Of a stretch of DNA of 64,000 nt, positions 9,996 to 18,603 are shown one piece after another (position 1 is the first letter of the stretch; every line of letters begins with the position of its first letter). The position numbers and the translations under genes are program-made. This stretch comes from an uncultured Lachnospiraceae bacterium (GTDB taxonomy: Bacteria; Bacillota; Clostridia; Lachnospirales; Lachnospiraceae). The DNA is taken from the NCBI GenBank assembly GCA_902801515.1, contig CADCII010000010.1, positions 52,788-116,787 on the forward strand, read 5' to 3'. Under the pieces are notes generated by a model, which did no database searches, was not told the DNA's origin, and saw only the letters and a program-made list of their open reading frames with translations.

Positions 9996-10085
9996 TTTCT
10001 GATTTAATTCTCCTTTATCAAAAGTTGATTACGCGCGCCAACACCATTCCTTCCACCGCAGGCAAGCATATCGCGCTGTAATCAC

Positions 10086-10125
10086 ATAAAAAGGTCGTCT
10101 GTGGCATATACTACCACAGACAACC
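10086..10125 (-). terminator. intrinsic terminator after the rubredoxin gene
   Basis: Minus-strand stem ggttgtctgtgg / ccacagacgacc with a short loop, followed by a T run (the aaaaa at 10088-10092 on the plus strand). It separates the rubredoxin gene from the GH3 unit. Confidence 0.8.
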
Positions 10126-10165
10126 TCTCTATGACTATACTTTTTATGAGACAGGACAGTTACGG

Positions 10166-10324
10166 TCAGTCTGCGTCGCTGAACTCGTCCTTGCCTGCTC
10201 CGCACAGCGGGCATACAAAATCATCCGGAAGATCTTCCCACTTGGTTCCCGGAGCGATACCGCCATCCGGATATCCTTCCTCTTCGTTGTATTCCCATCC
10301 GCAAAGATCACAAACCTTCGTCAT
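10166..10324 (-). CDS. rubredoxin
   Basis: Small iron-sulfur electron carrier of 52 residues. Two metal-binding knuckles are visible, [10 protein letters not shown] near the N-terminus and [12 protein letters not shown] near the C-terminus, giving four Cys ligands for one Fe. Conserved aromatic and [11 protein letters not shown] segments lie between them. The ATG at 10324 is chosen because AAGGAGG lies 8 nt upstream; an in-frame upstream extension would add 11 atypical residues. It follows the flavodiiron gene and is a plausible extra electron donor to it. Confidence 0.95.
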   Translation of the reverse strand: MTKVCDLCGWEYNEEEGYPDGGIAPGTKWEDLPDDFVCPLCGAGKDEFSDAD

Positions 10325-10364
10325 TTCCTTAATCCTCCTTGCAACATAGATCAACAATTGTCTT

Positions 10365-10421
10365 CTCAGTTGAGCTGCGCTCTACTGAGTGATATCTGCA
10401 CGGCGCGGCGATATCCGCGCC
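10365..10421 (-). other. two hairpins in the flavodiiron-rubredoxin spacer
   Basis: One stem is ctcagttgag (10365-10374) with ctctactgag (10380-10389), one mismatch. The other is ggcgcgg (10402-10408) with ccgcgcc (10415-10421). Neither is followed by a T run, so processing or mRNA stability is likelier than termination. Confidence 0.5.
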
Positions 10422-10441
10422 GCAGCATTCATGATTATCGG

Positions 10442-12322
10442 TTACTGTAACTTCTCAAAATCACTTGCCGGGTGCTTGCACAGCGGGCAGATAAAGTCTG
10501 CCGGAAGTTCTTCCCCTTCATACACATATCCGCAGATCTTGCAGACCCAGCCGGCCTTCTTCTCTTCTACCGGCTGCGGCTTCGGCTTGATATGAGCGAA
10601 ATAGTATGCATAGGTGACACTCTCTTCGTCACTGAGCACTCTGCATTCAGTAACCTCAGCAATGAACAGTGTGTGGGTCTCGAACTCTTTTTCTTCGACA
10701 ACCTTGCCGCTGATCAGTGCGTTGGTGCCCTTTGTCAGGAAATACAGTCCGTTGGCTGAACGCTCTGCGTCTTCGTACCCGGCGAACTTATCCGTATCCC
10801 TTCCGCTCTGGAAACCAAAGTGCTTAAAGGAATCAAATGTAACGTCCTGAGACAGGATCGAAACATTGAAGACACCCGTCTTCTTGATCATATCATGTGT
10901 GAAATTAGCCTTGTTGACGGCAATCGTAATACGGTTAGGCTCAGATGTGACCTGGGACGCTGTATTGATGATGCAGCCATTGTCCTTATCACCGTCTTTC
11001 GCGGTCAGTACAAACAGGCCATAGCTGAGTTTGAACATAGCCTTGGTGTCCATGACCGGAGCCGCCGTTTCCGCAGCAGTGTCTGCCTTCGGTGCAGGGG
11101 CAACCGGAGTAACCTCTGTCTTCTTCGGGATCGTGGCATCCAGTGCATCAGCGATCGCATCGATGTCGGCAAGCTGATCTTCCTTCAGCGCAGACTTGAT
11201 GGTAAGGCTCTCATTCAGGACTGTGAGATTCTTGCACTTCTCCAGCATCTCTCTCATGAGTTTTCCGCTGGTCGGAGCCCATGAGCCATTCTCGATCACA
11301 GCGACCGTGCGGTTCTGGATATTGTGGGCAACCAGATCATACAGGAAGTTCTCCATCTGAACAAAGATGCCCGCATTGTATGTTGTGGACGCCAGGACCA
11401 GATGGCTGTACTCAAACACAGCAGCGATGATCTCGCTTGCCGGCGTCACGGAAACATCAAACATGACGGTATGGATGCCCTTCTCACGCAGGCGGACCGC
11501 CAGACACTCGGCAGCATTTTCTGTGTGATGATAGACCGACGCATACGCGATGACAACGCCAGTCTTCTCAGGCTTGTAGGTAGCCCAGTGCGAATAGATA
11601 TCAATGATATCGGCAAAATTCTTTCTCCAGACAAAACCATGGAGCGGACACAGATACTTGATATCAAGGCCGGCAGCCTTCTTCAGGACTGCAGTGACCT
11701 GCGGCCCGTACTTGCCGACGATATTGGTATAATATCTTCTCGCCTCATCCAGGTAATCCCTGTCAAAATCGACCTCATCCGCAAACAGGGCTCCGTTCAG
11801 CGCACCGAAGGTACCGAACGCGTCAGCGGTGAACAGAACGCCATTGGTCGTATCATAGGTCATCATGACCTCCGGCCAGTGAACCATCGGAGCATTCACA
11901 AACGTCAGTGTGTGAACGCCGCTGCAGAAGGTATCTCCCTCTTTCACGATCTGCGTCATGCCATCTACATCAAATGTGAAATACTGTTTCATCATGACAG
12001 CCAGCTTCTGGTTGCAGATGATCTTCACATCCGGATAGCGGCGGACAAGTTCCTCCAGAGTAGCACTGTGGTCCGGCTCCATATGATGGACAACGATATA
12101 GTCCAGATGACGGCCGTCCAGGGCTTTTTCAACATTTTCAAAGAACACAGTTCCGACAGCTGCATCGACTGTATCAAACAGAACAGTCTTCTCATCAAGG
12201 AGCAGATACGAGTTGTAGGAAACTCCTCCAGGTACCGAATACACGCCCTCAAACATTGCCAGGCGTCTGTCGTTCGCGCCGACCCAGATCAGGTCATCTG
12301 TCACTTTTCTGAAGCAATACAT
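10442..12322 (-). CDS. flavodiiron protein fused to flavin reductase and rubredoxin domains
   Basis: Predicted soluble O2/NO reductase of 626 residues for oxidative or nitrosative defence in an anaerobe. Residues 1-250 are a metallo-beta-lactamase-like diiron domain with His80-x-Glu82-x-Asp84-His85 and CPLHGFVW. Residues about 255-400 are a flavodoxin domain (VVIAYASVYHHTENAAE). Residues about 425-580 are a flavin reductase domain (LSYGLFVLTA, CIINTASQVT). Residues 592-626 are a rubredoxin domain with KICGYVYEGEE and ICPLCKHP. The fusion puts the reductase, electron carrier and catalytic core in one chain. AAGGAAG precedes the ATG at a good distance. A separate rubredoxin gene follows. Confidence 0.93.
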   Translation of the reverse strand: MYCFRKVTDDLIWVGANDRRLAMFEGVYSVPGGVSYNSYLLLDEKTVLFDTVDAAVGTVFFENVEKALDGRHLDYIVVHHMEPDHSATLEELVRRYPDVKIICNQKLAVMMKQYFTFDVDGMTQIVKEGDTFCSGVHTLTFVNAPMVHWPEVMMTYDTTNGVLFTADAFGTFGALNGALFADEVDFDRDYLDEARRYYTNIVGKYGPQVTAVLKKAAGLDIKYLCPLHGFVWRKNFADIIDIYSHWATYKPEKTGVVIAYASVYHHTENAAECLAVRLREKGIHTVMFDVSVTPASEIIAAVFEYSHLVLASTTYNAGIFVQMENFLYDLVAHNIQNRTVAVIENGSWAPTSGKLMREMLEKCKNLTVLNESLTIKSALKEDQLADIDAIADALDATIPKKTEVTPVAPAPKADTAAETAAPVMDTKAMFKLSYGLFVLTAKDGDKDNGCIINTASQVTSEPNRITIAVNKANFTHDMIKKTGVFNVSILSQDVTFDSFKHFGFQSGRDTDKFAGYEDAERSANGLYFLTKGTNALISGKVVEEKEFETHTLFIAEVTECRVLSDEESVTYAYYFAHIKPKPQPVEEKKAGWVCKICGYVYEGEELPADFICPLCKHPASDFEKLQ

Positions 12323-12368
12323 AAATCACGCTTCCTTTCCCAGAACAAATTTGTTTAAAGCTGTGAGC

Positions 12369-12377
12369 ATTATAGCA
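12369..12377 (-). promoter_or_regulatory. extended -10 promoter of the flavodiiron gene
   Basis: The minus strand reads TGCTATAAT (12377-12369), a perfect -10 with a TGn extension, about 45 nt before the start codon. No good -35 is seen at 17 nt (GGACAT), which an extended -10 can tolerate. Confidence 0.55.
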
Positions 12378-12437
12378 CGCACTGCAAAGCCATGTCCATG
12401 GGATTATATTTCCTGGAGATATTAAGATGGAAAATAC

Positions 12438-12482
12438 AAAAAACCGGTTCGAAATTGCCTCTGGCAGTTTCAAACCGGTTTT
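12438..12482 (-). terminator. intrinsic terminator of the hrcA-grpE-dnaK-dnaJ operon
   Basis: Stem aaaccggtttgaaa with its near-perfect complement, extended by tgcc/ggca, then six T on the minus strand. It starts about 20 nt after the dnaJ stop codon. Confidence 0.85.
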
Positions 12483-12500
12483 GTCTTTAACGGTGCTTAT

Positions 12501-13670
12501 TCAATCTCCGTCAAATGCTTCCTTCATCTTCTCGCGGAAGGTCTTTTTCTTCTTTTTGGGTTCGCCTTCAGCCGCCTGATTCAGGCTGTTTCCGGACAGT
12601 TCATCAAAACGACGCAATGCTTCTTTTGCGTCGTCAGACAGGCGGGTAGGTGTCACGACTGTCAGTGTGACATAATGGTCGCCGCGAACGTCTTTGTTCC
12701 GCACGCTGGGTACACCTTTGCCCTTAAGCCGGACTCTTGTACCGGACTGGGTGCCCGGCCTTACGGTATAAATGACTTCCCCGTCGACGGTCTTAACCCG
12801 CAGATCGCCGCCCAGAGCAGCCTGGGCAAATGAGATCTCCACATTGGAGAAGATATCCATATCCTGGCGGATGAAGTTCGGGTTGGACGCAACTCTGACT
12901 TCGACCAGCAGGTCTCCTCTCGGTCCGCCGTTCACACCCGGCTCTCCCTTTCCGCGGATGCGGATGCTCTGTCCGTCGTCGATTCCTGCAGGGATCGTCA
13001 CTTCGATCGTCTTCTTGCTGGATGTATATCCGGTTCCGGCGCAGTTCGGGCATTTCTGTTCGATGATCTTGCCGGTTCCCCGGCAGTCCGGGCAGGCCTG
13101 CGTGCTCTGCATCATTCCGAACAGGCTCTGCTGACGGAATGTGACCTGACCTGTCCCGCGGCATTTCGGACAGATCTTGGGCGATGTTCCGGGCTTCGCG
13201 CCGGTTCCCTTACAGTTGGTGCACTCGTCCTTAAGTACGATCTCAAGGTTCTTAACGCAGCCTGAGATAGATTCATCAAATGAAATGCTGACTCTGGCAC
13301 GTACATTTGCCCCCTGCATCGGTGCGTTCGGATTCGAAGAACGTCTTCCGCCGCCGAACAGGTCGTCGAAGATGTCTCCCATTCCGCCCATTCCGCCGAA
13401 TATATCGGAGAAATCAAATCCGCCCGCGTCGAATCCGCCGCCCTCAAACGCTGCATGGCCGAACTGGTCATACTGCTGCCGTTTCTGCGGATCGCTGAGG
13501 ATTGCGTATGCTTCTGATGCCTCTTTAAACTTTTCCGCCGCTGCCTCATCTCCCGGATTCGCGTCCGGATGATATTTCTTTGCCAGTTTACGGTAAGCTT
13601 TCTTCAGAGTCTCCTCATCCGCATTCCGCTCAACGCCCAGCACCTCATAGTAATCTCTCTTGTCTGCCAT
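12501..13670 (-). CDS. dnaJ: chaperone DnaJ (Hsp40)
   Basis: Co-chaperone that delivers unfolded clients to DnaK and stimulates its ATPase. It has 389 residues, normal length. The J-domain (1-70) has the HPD tripeptide in [11 protein letters not shown] Gly/Phe-rich linker (about 73-110) is followed by the zinc-binding region with four repeats ([32 protein letters not shown]) and the C-terminal substrate domains. The tail is Lys-rich. GGGGGAG lies just before the ATG, directly downstream of a hairpin. It is the last gene of the CIRCE-controlled operon. Confidence 0.97.
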   Translation of the reverse strand: MADKRDYYEVLGVERNADEETLKKAYRKLAKKYHPDANPGDEAAAEKFKEASEAYAILSDPQKRQQYDQFGHAAFEGGGFDAGGFDFSDIFGGMGGMGDIFDDLFGGGRRSSNPNAPMQGANVRARVSISFDESISGCVKNLEIVLKDECTNCKGTGAKPGTSPKICPKCRGTGQVTFRQQSLFGMMQSTQACPDCRGTGKIIEQKCPNCAGTGYTSSKKTIEVTIPAGIDDGQSIRIRGKGEPGVNGGPRGDLLVEVRVASNPNFIRQDMDIFSNVEISFAQAALGGDLRVKTVDGEVIYTVRPGTQSGTRVRLKGKGVPSVRNKDVRGDHYVTLTVVTPTRLSDDAKEALRRFDELSGNSLNQAAEGEPKKKKKTFREKMKEAFDGD

Positions 13671-13681
13671 ATAGTCTCCCC

Positions 13682-13822
13682 CTCAGGATCACTCCTGAGA
13701 TTAACACACCATACGGGCCTGCACAGTATTCCTGTGCAGACCCGGTCTGTAATTTGTAAACTGTAGATCTTTATACTGTCAGAGCCGGAACCGGTCATGC
13801 AGCTGCCTGGACAGCCGGTTCC
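13682..13822 (-). other. three consecutive hairpins between dnaK and dnaJ
   Basis: Perfect stems are ctcagga/tcctgag (13682-13699), ctgcacag/ctgtgcag (13719-13739) and ggaaccgg/ccggttcc (13787-13822). None has a T run, so full termination is unlikely. The one nearest dnaJ abuts its Shine-Dalgarno sequence. A role in mRNA processing or in setting the DnaK:DnaJ ratio is inferred. Confidence 0.55.
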
Positions 13823-13834
13823 CGAAGGACAGCC

Positions 13835-15697
13835 TTAAACTTCTCTGTAATCTCCGTCAACTACGTCGTCATCAGCCGATGCGCCGCCCTGGGAAGCACC
13901 CTGCGGTCCCGGGCCAGCCTGGCCCTGCTGCTGAGCCGCCTGCTGCTGATACATCTTCTCAAAGAGCTTCTGAGCGCTGCTCATCAGTTTCTCCTTGCCG
14001 GCCTTCAGCTCGTTGATCTGGTCATCGGTCAGTTCATCACCGCACTTCGCGATGGACTCCTTGAGTGCCTTCAGATCCTCTTCCACTGCTGCCTTATCTG
14101 CCGCATCCAGGTTCGCGCCCGCTTCTTCCATAGCCTTCTCGGTCTGGAAGACCATAGCGTCTGCGTCATTCTTCGTGTCGATACCTTCCTTGCGCTTCTT
14201 GTCCTGTGCCTCGTACTCAGCTGCTTCCTTTACAGCCTTGTCGATCTCTTCATCGGACATGTTGGATCCGGAAGTAATCGTGATGTGCTGCTCCTTGCCT
14301 GTTCCGAGATCCTTTGCAGATACATTGACGATACCGTTCGCGTCGATGTCAAATGTAACCTCGATCTGCGGAACGCCTCTTCTTGCCGGCGGGATGCCGT
14401 CCAGACGGAATTGGCCGAGGGTCTTATTGTCGCGGGCAAACTGGCGCTCGCCCTGTACAACATGGATGTCAACAGCTGTCTGGTTGTCAGCTGCGGTCGA
14501 GAAGATCTGGCTCTTCTTGGTCGGGATCGTGGTGTTGCGCTCGATCAGCTTGGTCGCTACGCCGCCCAGAGTCTCGATGGACAGAGACAGCGGGGTGACG
14601 TCCAGAAGAAGGATGTCGCCTGCGCCTGCGTCGCCTGCCAGCTTGCCGCCCTGGATAGCAGCACCGATCGCGACACACTCATCCGGATTCAGAGTCTTGC
14701 TGGGCTCTTTGCCGGTAAGTGCACGAACCTTATCCTGCACTGCTGGGATACGGGTGGATCCGCCGACCAGCAGAACCTTGCCCAGTTCAGAAGCTGTGAT
14801 GCCTGCGTCTGCAAGTGCCTTGCGGACCGGATCTGCAGTTGCGTCTACCAGATCAGCAGTCAGCTCATCAAACTTCGCCTTGGTGAGATCCATCTCGAAA
14901 TGCTTCGGGCCTGTCTCGTTGGCAGTGATGAACGGAAGGTTGATGTTGGTGGTCGTAGCGGAACTCAGTTCCTTCTTGGCCTTCTCTGCAGCCTCTCTCA
15001 GTCTCTGGAGAGCCATCTTGTCATTGCTCAGATCGATGCCTTCTTTATTCTTGAAGTCCTGGATCATGTAATCGGTAATCTTCTGGTCAAAGTCATCGCC
15101 GCCCAGACGGTTGTTGCCGTTGGTTGCAAGAACTTCGATAACGCCGTCGCCGATCTCGATGATGGAGACATCGAAGGTGCCGCCGCCAAGGTCATAGACC
15201 ATGATCTTCTGCTCTTTTTCATTGTCAAGTCCATATGCAAGCGCCGCAGCTGTAGGCTCGTTGATGATACGCTTGACATCAAGTCCTGCGATCTTGCCCG
15301 CATCCTTGGTAGCCTGTCTCTGGGCATCATTGAAATATGCCGGGCAGGTGATAACTGCTTCGGTAACCTTCTCGCCCAGATATCCTTCCGCGTCGCTCTT
15401 CAGTTTCTGAAGGATCATAGCGGAGATCTCCTGCGGAGAATATTTCTTGCTGTCGATGTCGACTCTGTAATCAGAGCCCATGTGTCTCTTGATGGAAGAG
15501 ACGGTGCGGTCGGAGTTGGTGACAGCCTGTCTCTTTGCAGGCTCACCGATCAGTCTCTCACCATTCTTTGTAAAAGCCACTACGGACGGAGTCGTCCTGG
15601 AGCCTTCTGCGTTCGCGATAACAGTCGGCTTGCCGCCTTCCATAACCGCTACGCAGCTATTTGTCGTACCAAGGTCAATACCTATAATCTTTCCCAT
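13835..15697 (-). CDS. dnaK: molecular chaperone DnaK (Hsp70)
   Basis: ATP-driven chaperone of 620 residues. The nucleotide-binding domain begins [17 protein letters not shown] and includes [13 protein letters not shown] and [13 protein letters not shown]. The substrate-binding domain includes [16 protein letters not shown]-terminal lid is followed by a Gln/Gly-rich linker and the acidic tail [12 protein letters not shown] (609-620). It lacks the ATPase-domain insert of Gram-negative DnaK, as expected in a Firmicute. It lies between grpE and dnaJ on one strand. Confidence 0.98.
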   Translation of the reverse strand: MGKIIGIDLGTTNSCVAVMEGGKPTVIANAEGSRTTPSVVAFTKNGERLIGEPAKRQAVTNSDRTVSSIKRHMGSDYRVDIDSKKYSPQEISAMILQKLKSDAEGYLGEKVTEAVITCPAYFNDAQRQATKDAGKIAGLDVKRIINEPTAAALAYGLDNEKEQKIMVYDLGGGTFDVSIIEIGDGVIEVLATNGNNRLGGDDFDQKITDYMIQDFKNKEGIDLSNDKMALQRLREAAEKAKKELSSATTTNINLPFITANETGPKHFEMDLTKAKFDELTADLVDATADPVRKALADAGITASELGKVLLVGGSTRIPAVQDKVRALTGKEPSKTLNPDECVAIGAAIQGGKLAGDAGAGDILLLDVTPLSLSIETLGGVATKLIERNTTIPTKKSQIFSTAADNQTAVDIHVVQGERQFARDNKTLGQFRLDGIPPARRGVPQIEVTFDIDANGIVNVSAKDLGTGKEQHITITSGSNMSDEEIDKAVKEAAEYEAQDKKRKEGIDTKNDADAMVFQTEKAMEEAGANLDAADKAAVEEDLKALKESIAKCGDELTDDQINELKAGKEKLMSSAQKLFEKMYQQQAAQQQGQAGPGPQGASQGGASADDDVVDGDYREV

Positions 15698-15766
15698 AAT
15701 AATTCCTCCTTGAACTGGATCTGTATGTACCGTTATTTATTCCTGCACCTGTCCGGTGCCGATATG

Positions 15767-16492
15767 TCAGTTTGCAACTTTTACCATGCTGTGCCGTACC
15801 ACTGTATCATGGTAGGTGTAACCCTTCTGCAGTTCCTGCACAACAATGTTATCTCCAACCGTATCATCTTCACAGTGCATAACCGCATTGTGCAGATTCG
15901 GGTCAAATTCTTTTCCTTCAGCCTCAATGGGGCTCACGCCGATCGATTCGAGCTCAGTCAGCATCTGTTTGTAGATCTTCTCCATCCCCTGGACGAAGGG
16001 ATCTTCACTGTTCACATCTGCCTGTGCCAGGCCTCTCTCAAAGTTATCGATCACCGGAAGGATCTTCTCGATGACGCTTCTGGCGCCCATGTCGAACATC
16101 TGGCTCTTCTCTTTTTCCGACCTCTTCCGGAAATTGTCGAATTCAGCCATCTGCCGCTGCACTCTGTCAACGAGTTCCTCTATCTTTTCGTCTTTCTTGT
16201 CTTTCTTTTTCCTGAAAAATGAACTCTTCTTCGATCCCTCTTCTGCCTTGACGAATTCGCCGTCTACAACGTCGTCTTCAGCCTGTCCGTTTTCCTCTTC
16301 GGAAGACTCATTTTCCTGCTGCTCATCCTGCTGTTGAGCATCCTCAGTCTGTTCCTGAACATCCGGCTCTTCTGTTTTCTCCGTCTGTTCTGTCTCCTGT
16401 GTCTGTTCTTCACAGGAGGTTTCAGCTTCGGGACCGGTCTGTTCGCAGCCGCGCTGCTCTTCTTCAGTCTCTTTTCTGATCTCTTCTGCCAT
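15767..16492 (-). CDS. grpE: nucleotide exchange factor GrpE
   Basis: Exchanges ADP for ATP on DnaK. It has 241 residues, with a GrpE core from about residue 95 (long coiled coil, then VIEKILPVIDNFERGL and GKEFDPNLHNAVM). The first 90 residues are a disordered Glu/Gln-rich tail, longer than usual. That tail contains EDDVVDGEF (72-80), nearly identical to the C-terminal tail of DnaK encoded next door. The start is 16 nt after hrcA. Confidence 0.97.
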   Translation of the reverse strand: MAEEIRKETEEEQRGCEQTGPEAETSCEEQTQETEQTEKTEEPDVQEQTEDAQQQDEQQENESSEEENGQAEDDVVDGEFVKAEEGSKKSSFFRKKKDKKDEKIEELVDRVQRQMAEFDNFRKRSEKEKSQMFDMGARSVIEKILPVIDNFERGLAQADVNSEDPFVQGMEKIYKQMLTELESIGVSPIEAEGKEFDPNLHNAVMHCEDDTVGDNIVVQELQKGYTYHDTVVRHSMVKVAN

Positions 16493-16508
16493 GCTTTCCT
16501 CCGGTTAT

Positions 16509-17552
16509 CTATTCATTATATTTATCAGGATCGCCGCTTCTGTAGACCTCGTCCAGCTGACCGGTAAGGTCCTTCAGTATTCCGACGACTTTGTCATAGT
16601 CCATTCGCTTGGGTCCGACGATGCCGATCCTTCCGTACATGCCGTCACCCAGATCATAGCTTGCAGTGACTACGCTGCAGTCCCTCATGTTCTCATTCTG
16701 AAGTTCCGAACCTATGGAAACCTTGATCGCATGCTCTCCGCTCTCATTGTCCATCAGACTCAGCAGCGGATGTTTTTCTTCAAACGCATGGATCAGTCCG
16801 CTGGCCTTGTCTGTATCGGAGGACAGCTCCGGATATTTGAATATATTCGTAGCGCCGCTGGTATAGACCTCAACGTCCTCCTCCTGGGAGATCGCGTCCG
16901 CGACCGCGTCCAGCACCTGGGAGATCAGTTCGGACTGTATACCTGCCTCCTGCTTCAGTCTTGAAATCGTGCTCAGATTGATCTGCTCGATCGTGAGCCC
17001 GTTCAGTCTTGAATTCAGCAGGATATTCAGCTGCAGTACCTGATCTCTGTTCAGACCATGCTCCAGATGGATGATGCGGTTTTTGACCACATTGCCTTCC
17101 GCGACAACCGTCGCAAGGATCTGTTCCTCGTCCACGATGGACAGCTGCATGAACTTCAGCTTGGTCCGGTGATACTGCGGACTCGTGATCATAGTCGCAT
17201 AGTTGGTATTCACCGCCAGGTAGCGGACGATCTGCTTGAGAAGCAGTTCCATCTTGTCCTGCCTGGAGATCATGACCTGTTTCATCTGGGAGACTTCAGC
17301 ATCCTTCTCTTCCATCAGGCGGTCCACATAGAGCCTGTACCCCTTATCGGAAGGAATCCTTCCGGATGAAGTATGCGGCTGAATGATAAGTCCCATCTCC
17401 TCCAGATCTGACATCTCGTTGCGAATGGTAGCGGAACTCAAGTTTAACTCCGGCATCTTTGAAATGGTTCTTGAACCGACCGGTTCACCTGTTTCCAGAT
17501 AGGTCTGGATGATGGCTTTCAGTATTGTCCACTTGCGGTCATCTAATTCCAT
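16509..17552 (-). CDS. hrcA: heat-inducible transcription repressor HrcA
   Basis: Repressor that binds CIRCE and is folded by GroEL. It has 347 residues. The N-terminal winged helix is DDRKWTILKAIIQTYLETGEPVGSRT and SSATIRNEMSDLEEMG, with a GAF-like and dimerisation region behind. It is the first gene of the hrcA-grpE-dnaK-dnaJ operon, with a CIRCE operator 25 nt before its ATG, so it should repress itself and the chaperones. Confidence 0.97.
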   Translation of the reverse strand: MELDDRKWTILKAIIQTYLETGEPVGSRTISKMPELNLSSATIRNEMSDLEEMGLIIQPHTSSGRIPSDKGYRLYVDRLMEEKDAEVSQMKQVMISRQDKMELLLKQIVRYLAVNTNYATMITSPQYHRTKLKFMQLSIVDEEQILATVVAEGNVVKNRIIHLEHGLNRDQVLQLNILLNSRLNGLTIEQINLSTISRLKQEAGIQSELISQVLDAVADAISQEEDVEVYTSGATNIFKYPELSSDTDKASGLIHAFEEKHPLLSLMDNESGEHAIKVSIGSELQNENMRDCSVVTASYDLGDGMYGRIGIVGPKRMDYDKVVGILKDLTGQLDEVYRSGDPDKYNE

Positions 17553-17576
17553 CCTTCGTCCTCCTTCCGCTTACTG

Positions 17577-17603
17577 TTAGCACTCGAATTATTGGAGTGC
17601 TAA
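17577..17603. promoter_or_regulatory. CIRCE operator (HrcA binding site)
   Basis: Perfect TTAGCACTC-N9-GAGTGCTAA, exactly the canonical inverted repeat with a 9-nt spacer. It lies between the hrcA promoter and the hrcA start codon, so it is in the transcribed leader. Confidence 0.98.
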
Positions 17604-17616
17604 CACCCATGGCACT

Positions 17617-17645
17617 ATAATAGGTCTGACCCTGTTTTTTGTCAA
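17617..17645 (-). promoter_or_regulatory. sigma-A promoter of hrcA-grpE-dnaK-dnaJ
   Basis: Minus strand TTGACA (17645-17640), a 17-nt spacer and TATTAT (17622-17617), just upstream of CIRCE. This is a near-consensus housekeeping promoter, the usual arrangement for HrcA-controlled operons. Confidence 0.9.
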
Positions 17646-17685
17646 TAGCGATTTGTGAAAAATAGAAGAACTTTTCTGTGGATTG

Positions 17686-17694
17686 TGATAGAAT
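17686..17694 (+). promoter_or_regulatory. possible extended -10 promoter of the SGNH gene
   Basis: TGATAGAAT on the plus strand, about 70 nt before the ATG at 17766. No convincing -35 was found. The gene is divergent from hrcA and must have its own promoter in this 200-nt gap. Confidence 0.35.
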
Positions 17695-17765
17695 AAAAGA
17701 CGCTGATGAGATCGAATCATATCGATCTATTTTCTATTCCCTGTTTTCAGAGGAGAAGCTTATTC

Positions 17766-18602
17766 ATGCATAAGAGAACGATTGCCGCGGTCATCGCCTG
17801 TATCCTGGCTATTGTACTGCTCGCGGCGCTTGCTTTCATCATACCCGGCCTTCTGAACGGAGGAAATGATCCGCTCTATAATCTGCTTCATCCCGGCACC
17901 CCCAAAGAGGAAAACGATATTGAAGAATTCGGCGGTTTCATTTATTCAACAGAGAAGGACACCGCAATCACCACGGCACAGACAGAATCTGAAAGCTACA
18001 GCCAGACAGAATCTGAATATAACTCCGCAAAAAGAGAAACGATGTCTGCTCTTCCTGCAGGCACCGTCAAAGAGCACCGTATTATCTTTGTGGGCGATTC
18101 CAGGACTCTGGGAATGAGAGATGCTCTGCGCCGGTCCTCGAGAAGGGACGATGATGTATTTGTCGGGAGAGTCGGCGAAGGTGTCCACTGGTTTATCGAG
18201 GAAGGAATGGATGAGATGTCCGACGCGATCGAGGAGAATCCTGATCTTCCGGTCGTTCTGAACCTCGGAGTCAATGACCCGCTGGAGATCGACGATTATA
18301 TCGTCACCTACTGGGACTGCATTCGTGAGCATCCGGACACGGATTTCTATATCATGTCCGTCAACCCCATAGACGAAGAATTCCTTCTTGAGAGTGAGAC
18401 TGCTGTGGAAGAGGTTCTCGATACCATCAATAATCTGAATATCGCGAAACTGAACATTGCTCTGAAGGAGGAGTTCACAAGCCGCTATCTGGACTGCGCC
18501 ACCTGGCTGAAGGAGAACGGCTTCGATACAGTGGACGGACTTCATTTCTCCACTTCCACCTACCTGAAGGTCCATGATTTTGCGGTAAATGAACTGTTCT
18601 GA
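17766..18602 (+). CDS. membrane-anchored SGNH/GDSL-like hydrolase
   Basis: Predicted cell-surface esterase or acetyltransferase-type protein of 278 residues; the substrate is unknown. One N-terminal membrane segment (about 5-29, with ACILAIVLLAALAFII) is followed by a Thr/Glu/Ser-rich linker and an SGNH domain from about residue 103. Block I is IIFVGDSRTLGMRDA with catalytic Ser112, a block III-like site is LNLGVNDPL, and the C-terminal DGLHFS supplies the expected Asp and His. The start at 17766 has AGAGGAG 8-9 nt upstream; an in-frame upstream start would add 20 residues without an SD. It lies between hrcA and hemW, against the direction of both. Confidence 0.8.
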   Translation: MHKRTIAAVIACILAIVLLAALAFIIPGLLNGGNDPLYNLLHPGTPKEENDIEEFGGFIYSTEKDTAITTAQTESESYSQTESEYNSAKRETMSALPAGTVKEHRIIFVGDSRTLGMRDALRRSSRRDDDVFVGRVGEGVHWFIEEGMDEMSDAIEENPDLPVVLNLGVNDPLEIDDYIVTYWDCIREHPDTDFYIMSVNPIDEEFLLESETAVEEVLDTINNLNIAKLNIALKEEFTSRYLDCATWLKENGFDTVDGLHFSTSTYLKVHDFAVNELF

Positions 18603-18603
18603 A

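Noticed and set aside
14285-16222. 645-codon plus-strand frame over dnaK-grpE
   Set aside because: Covers two conserved minus-strand genes and the spacer between them; composition is that of an antisense frame.
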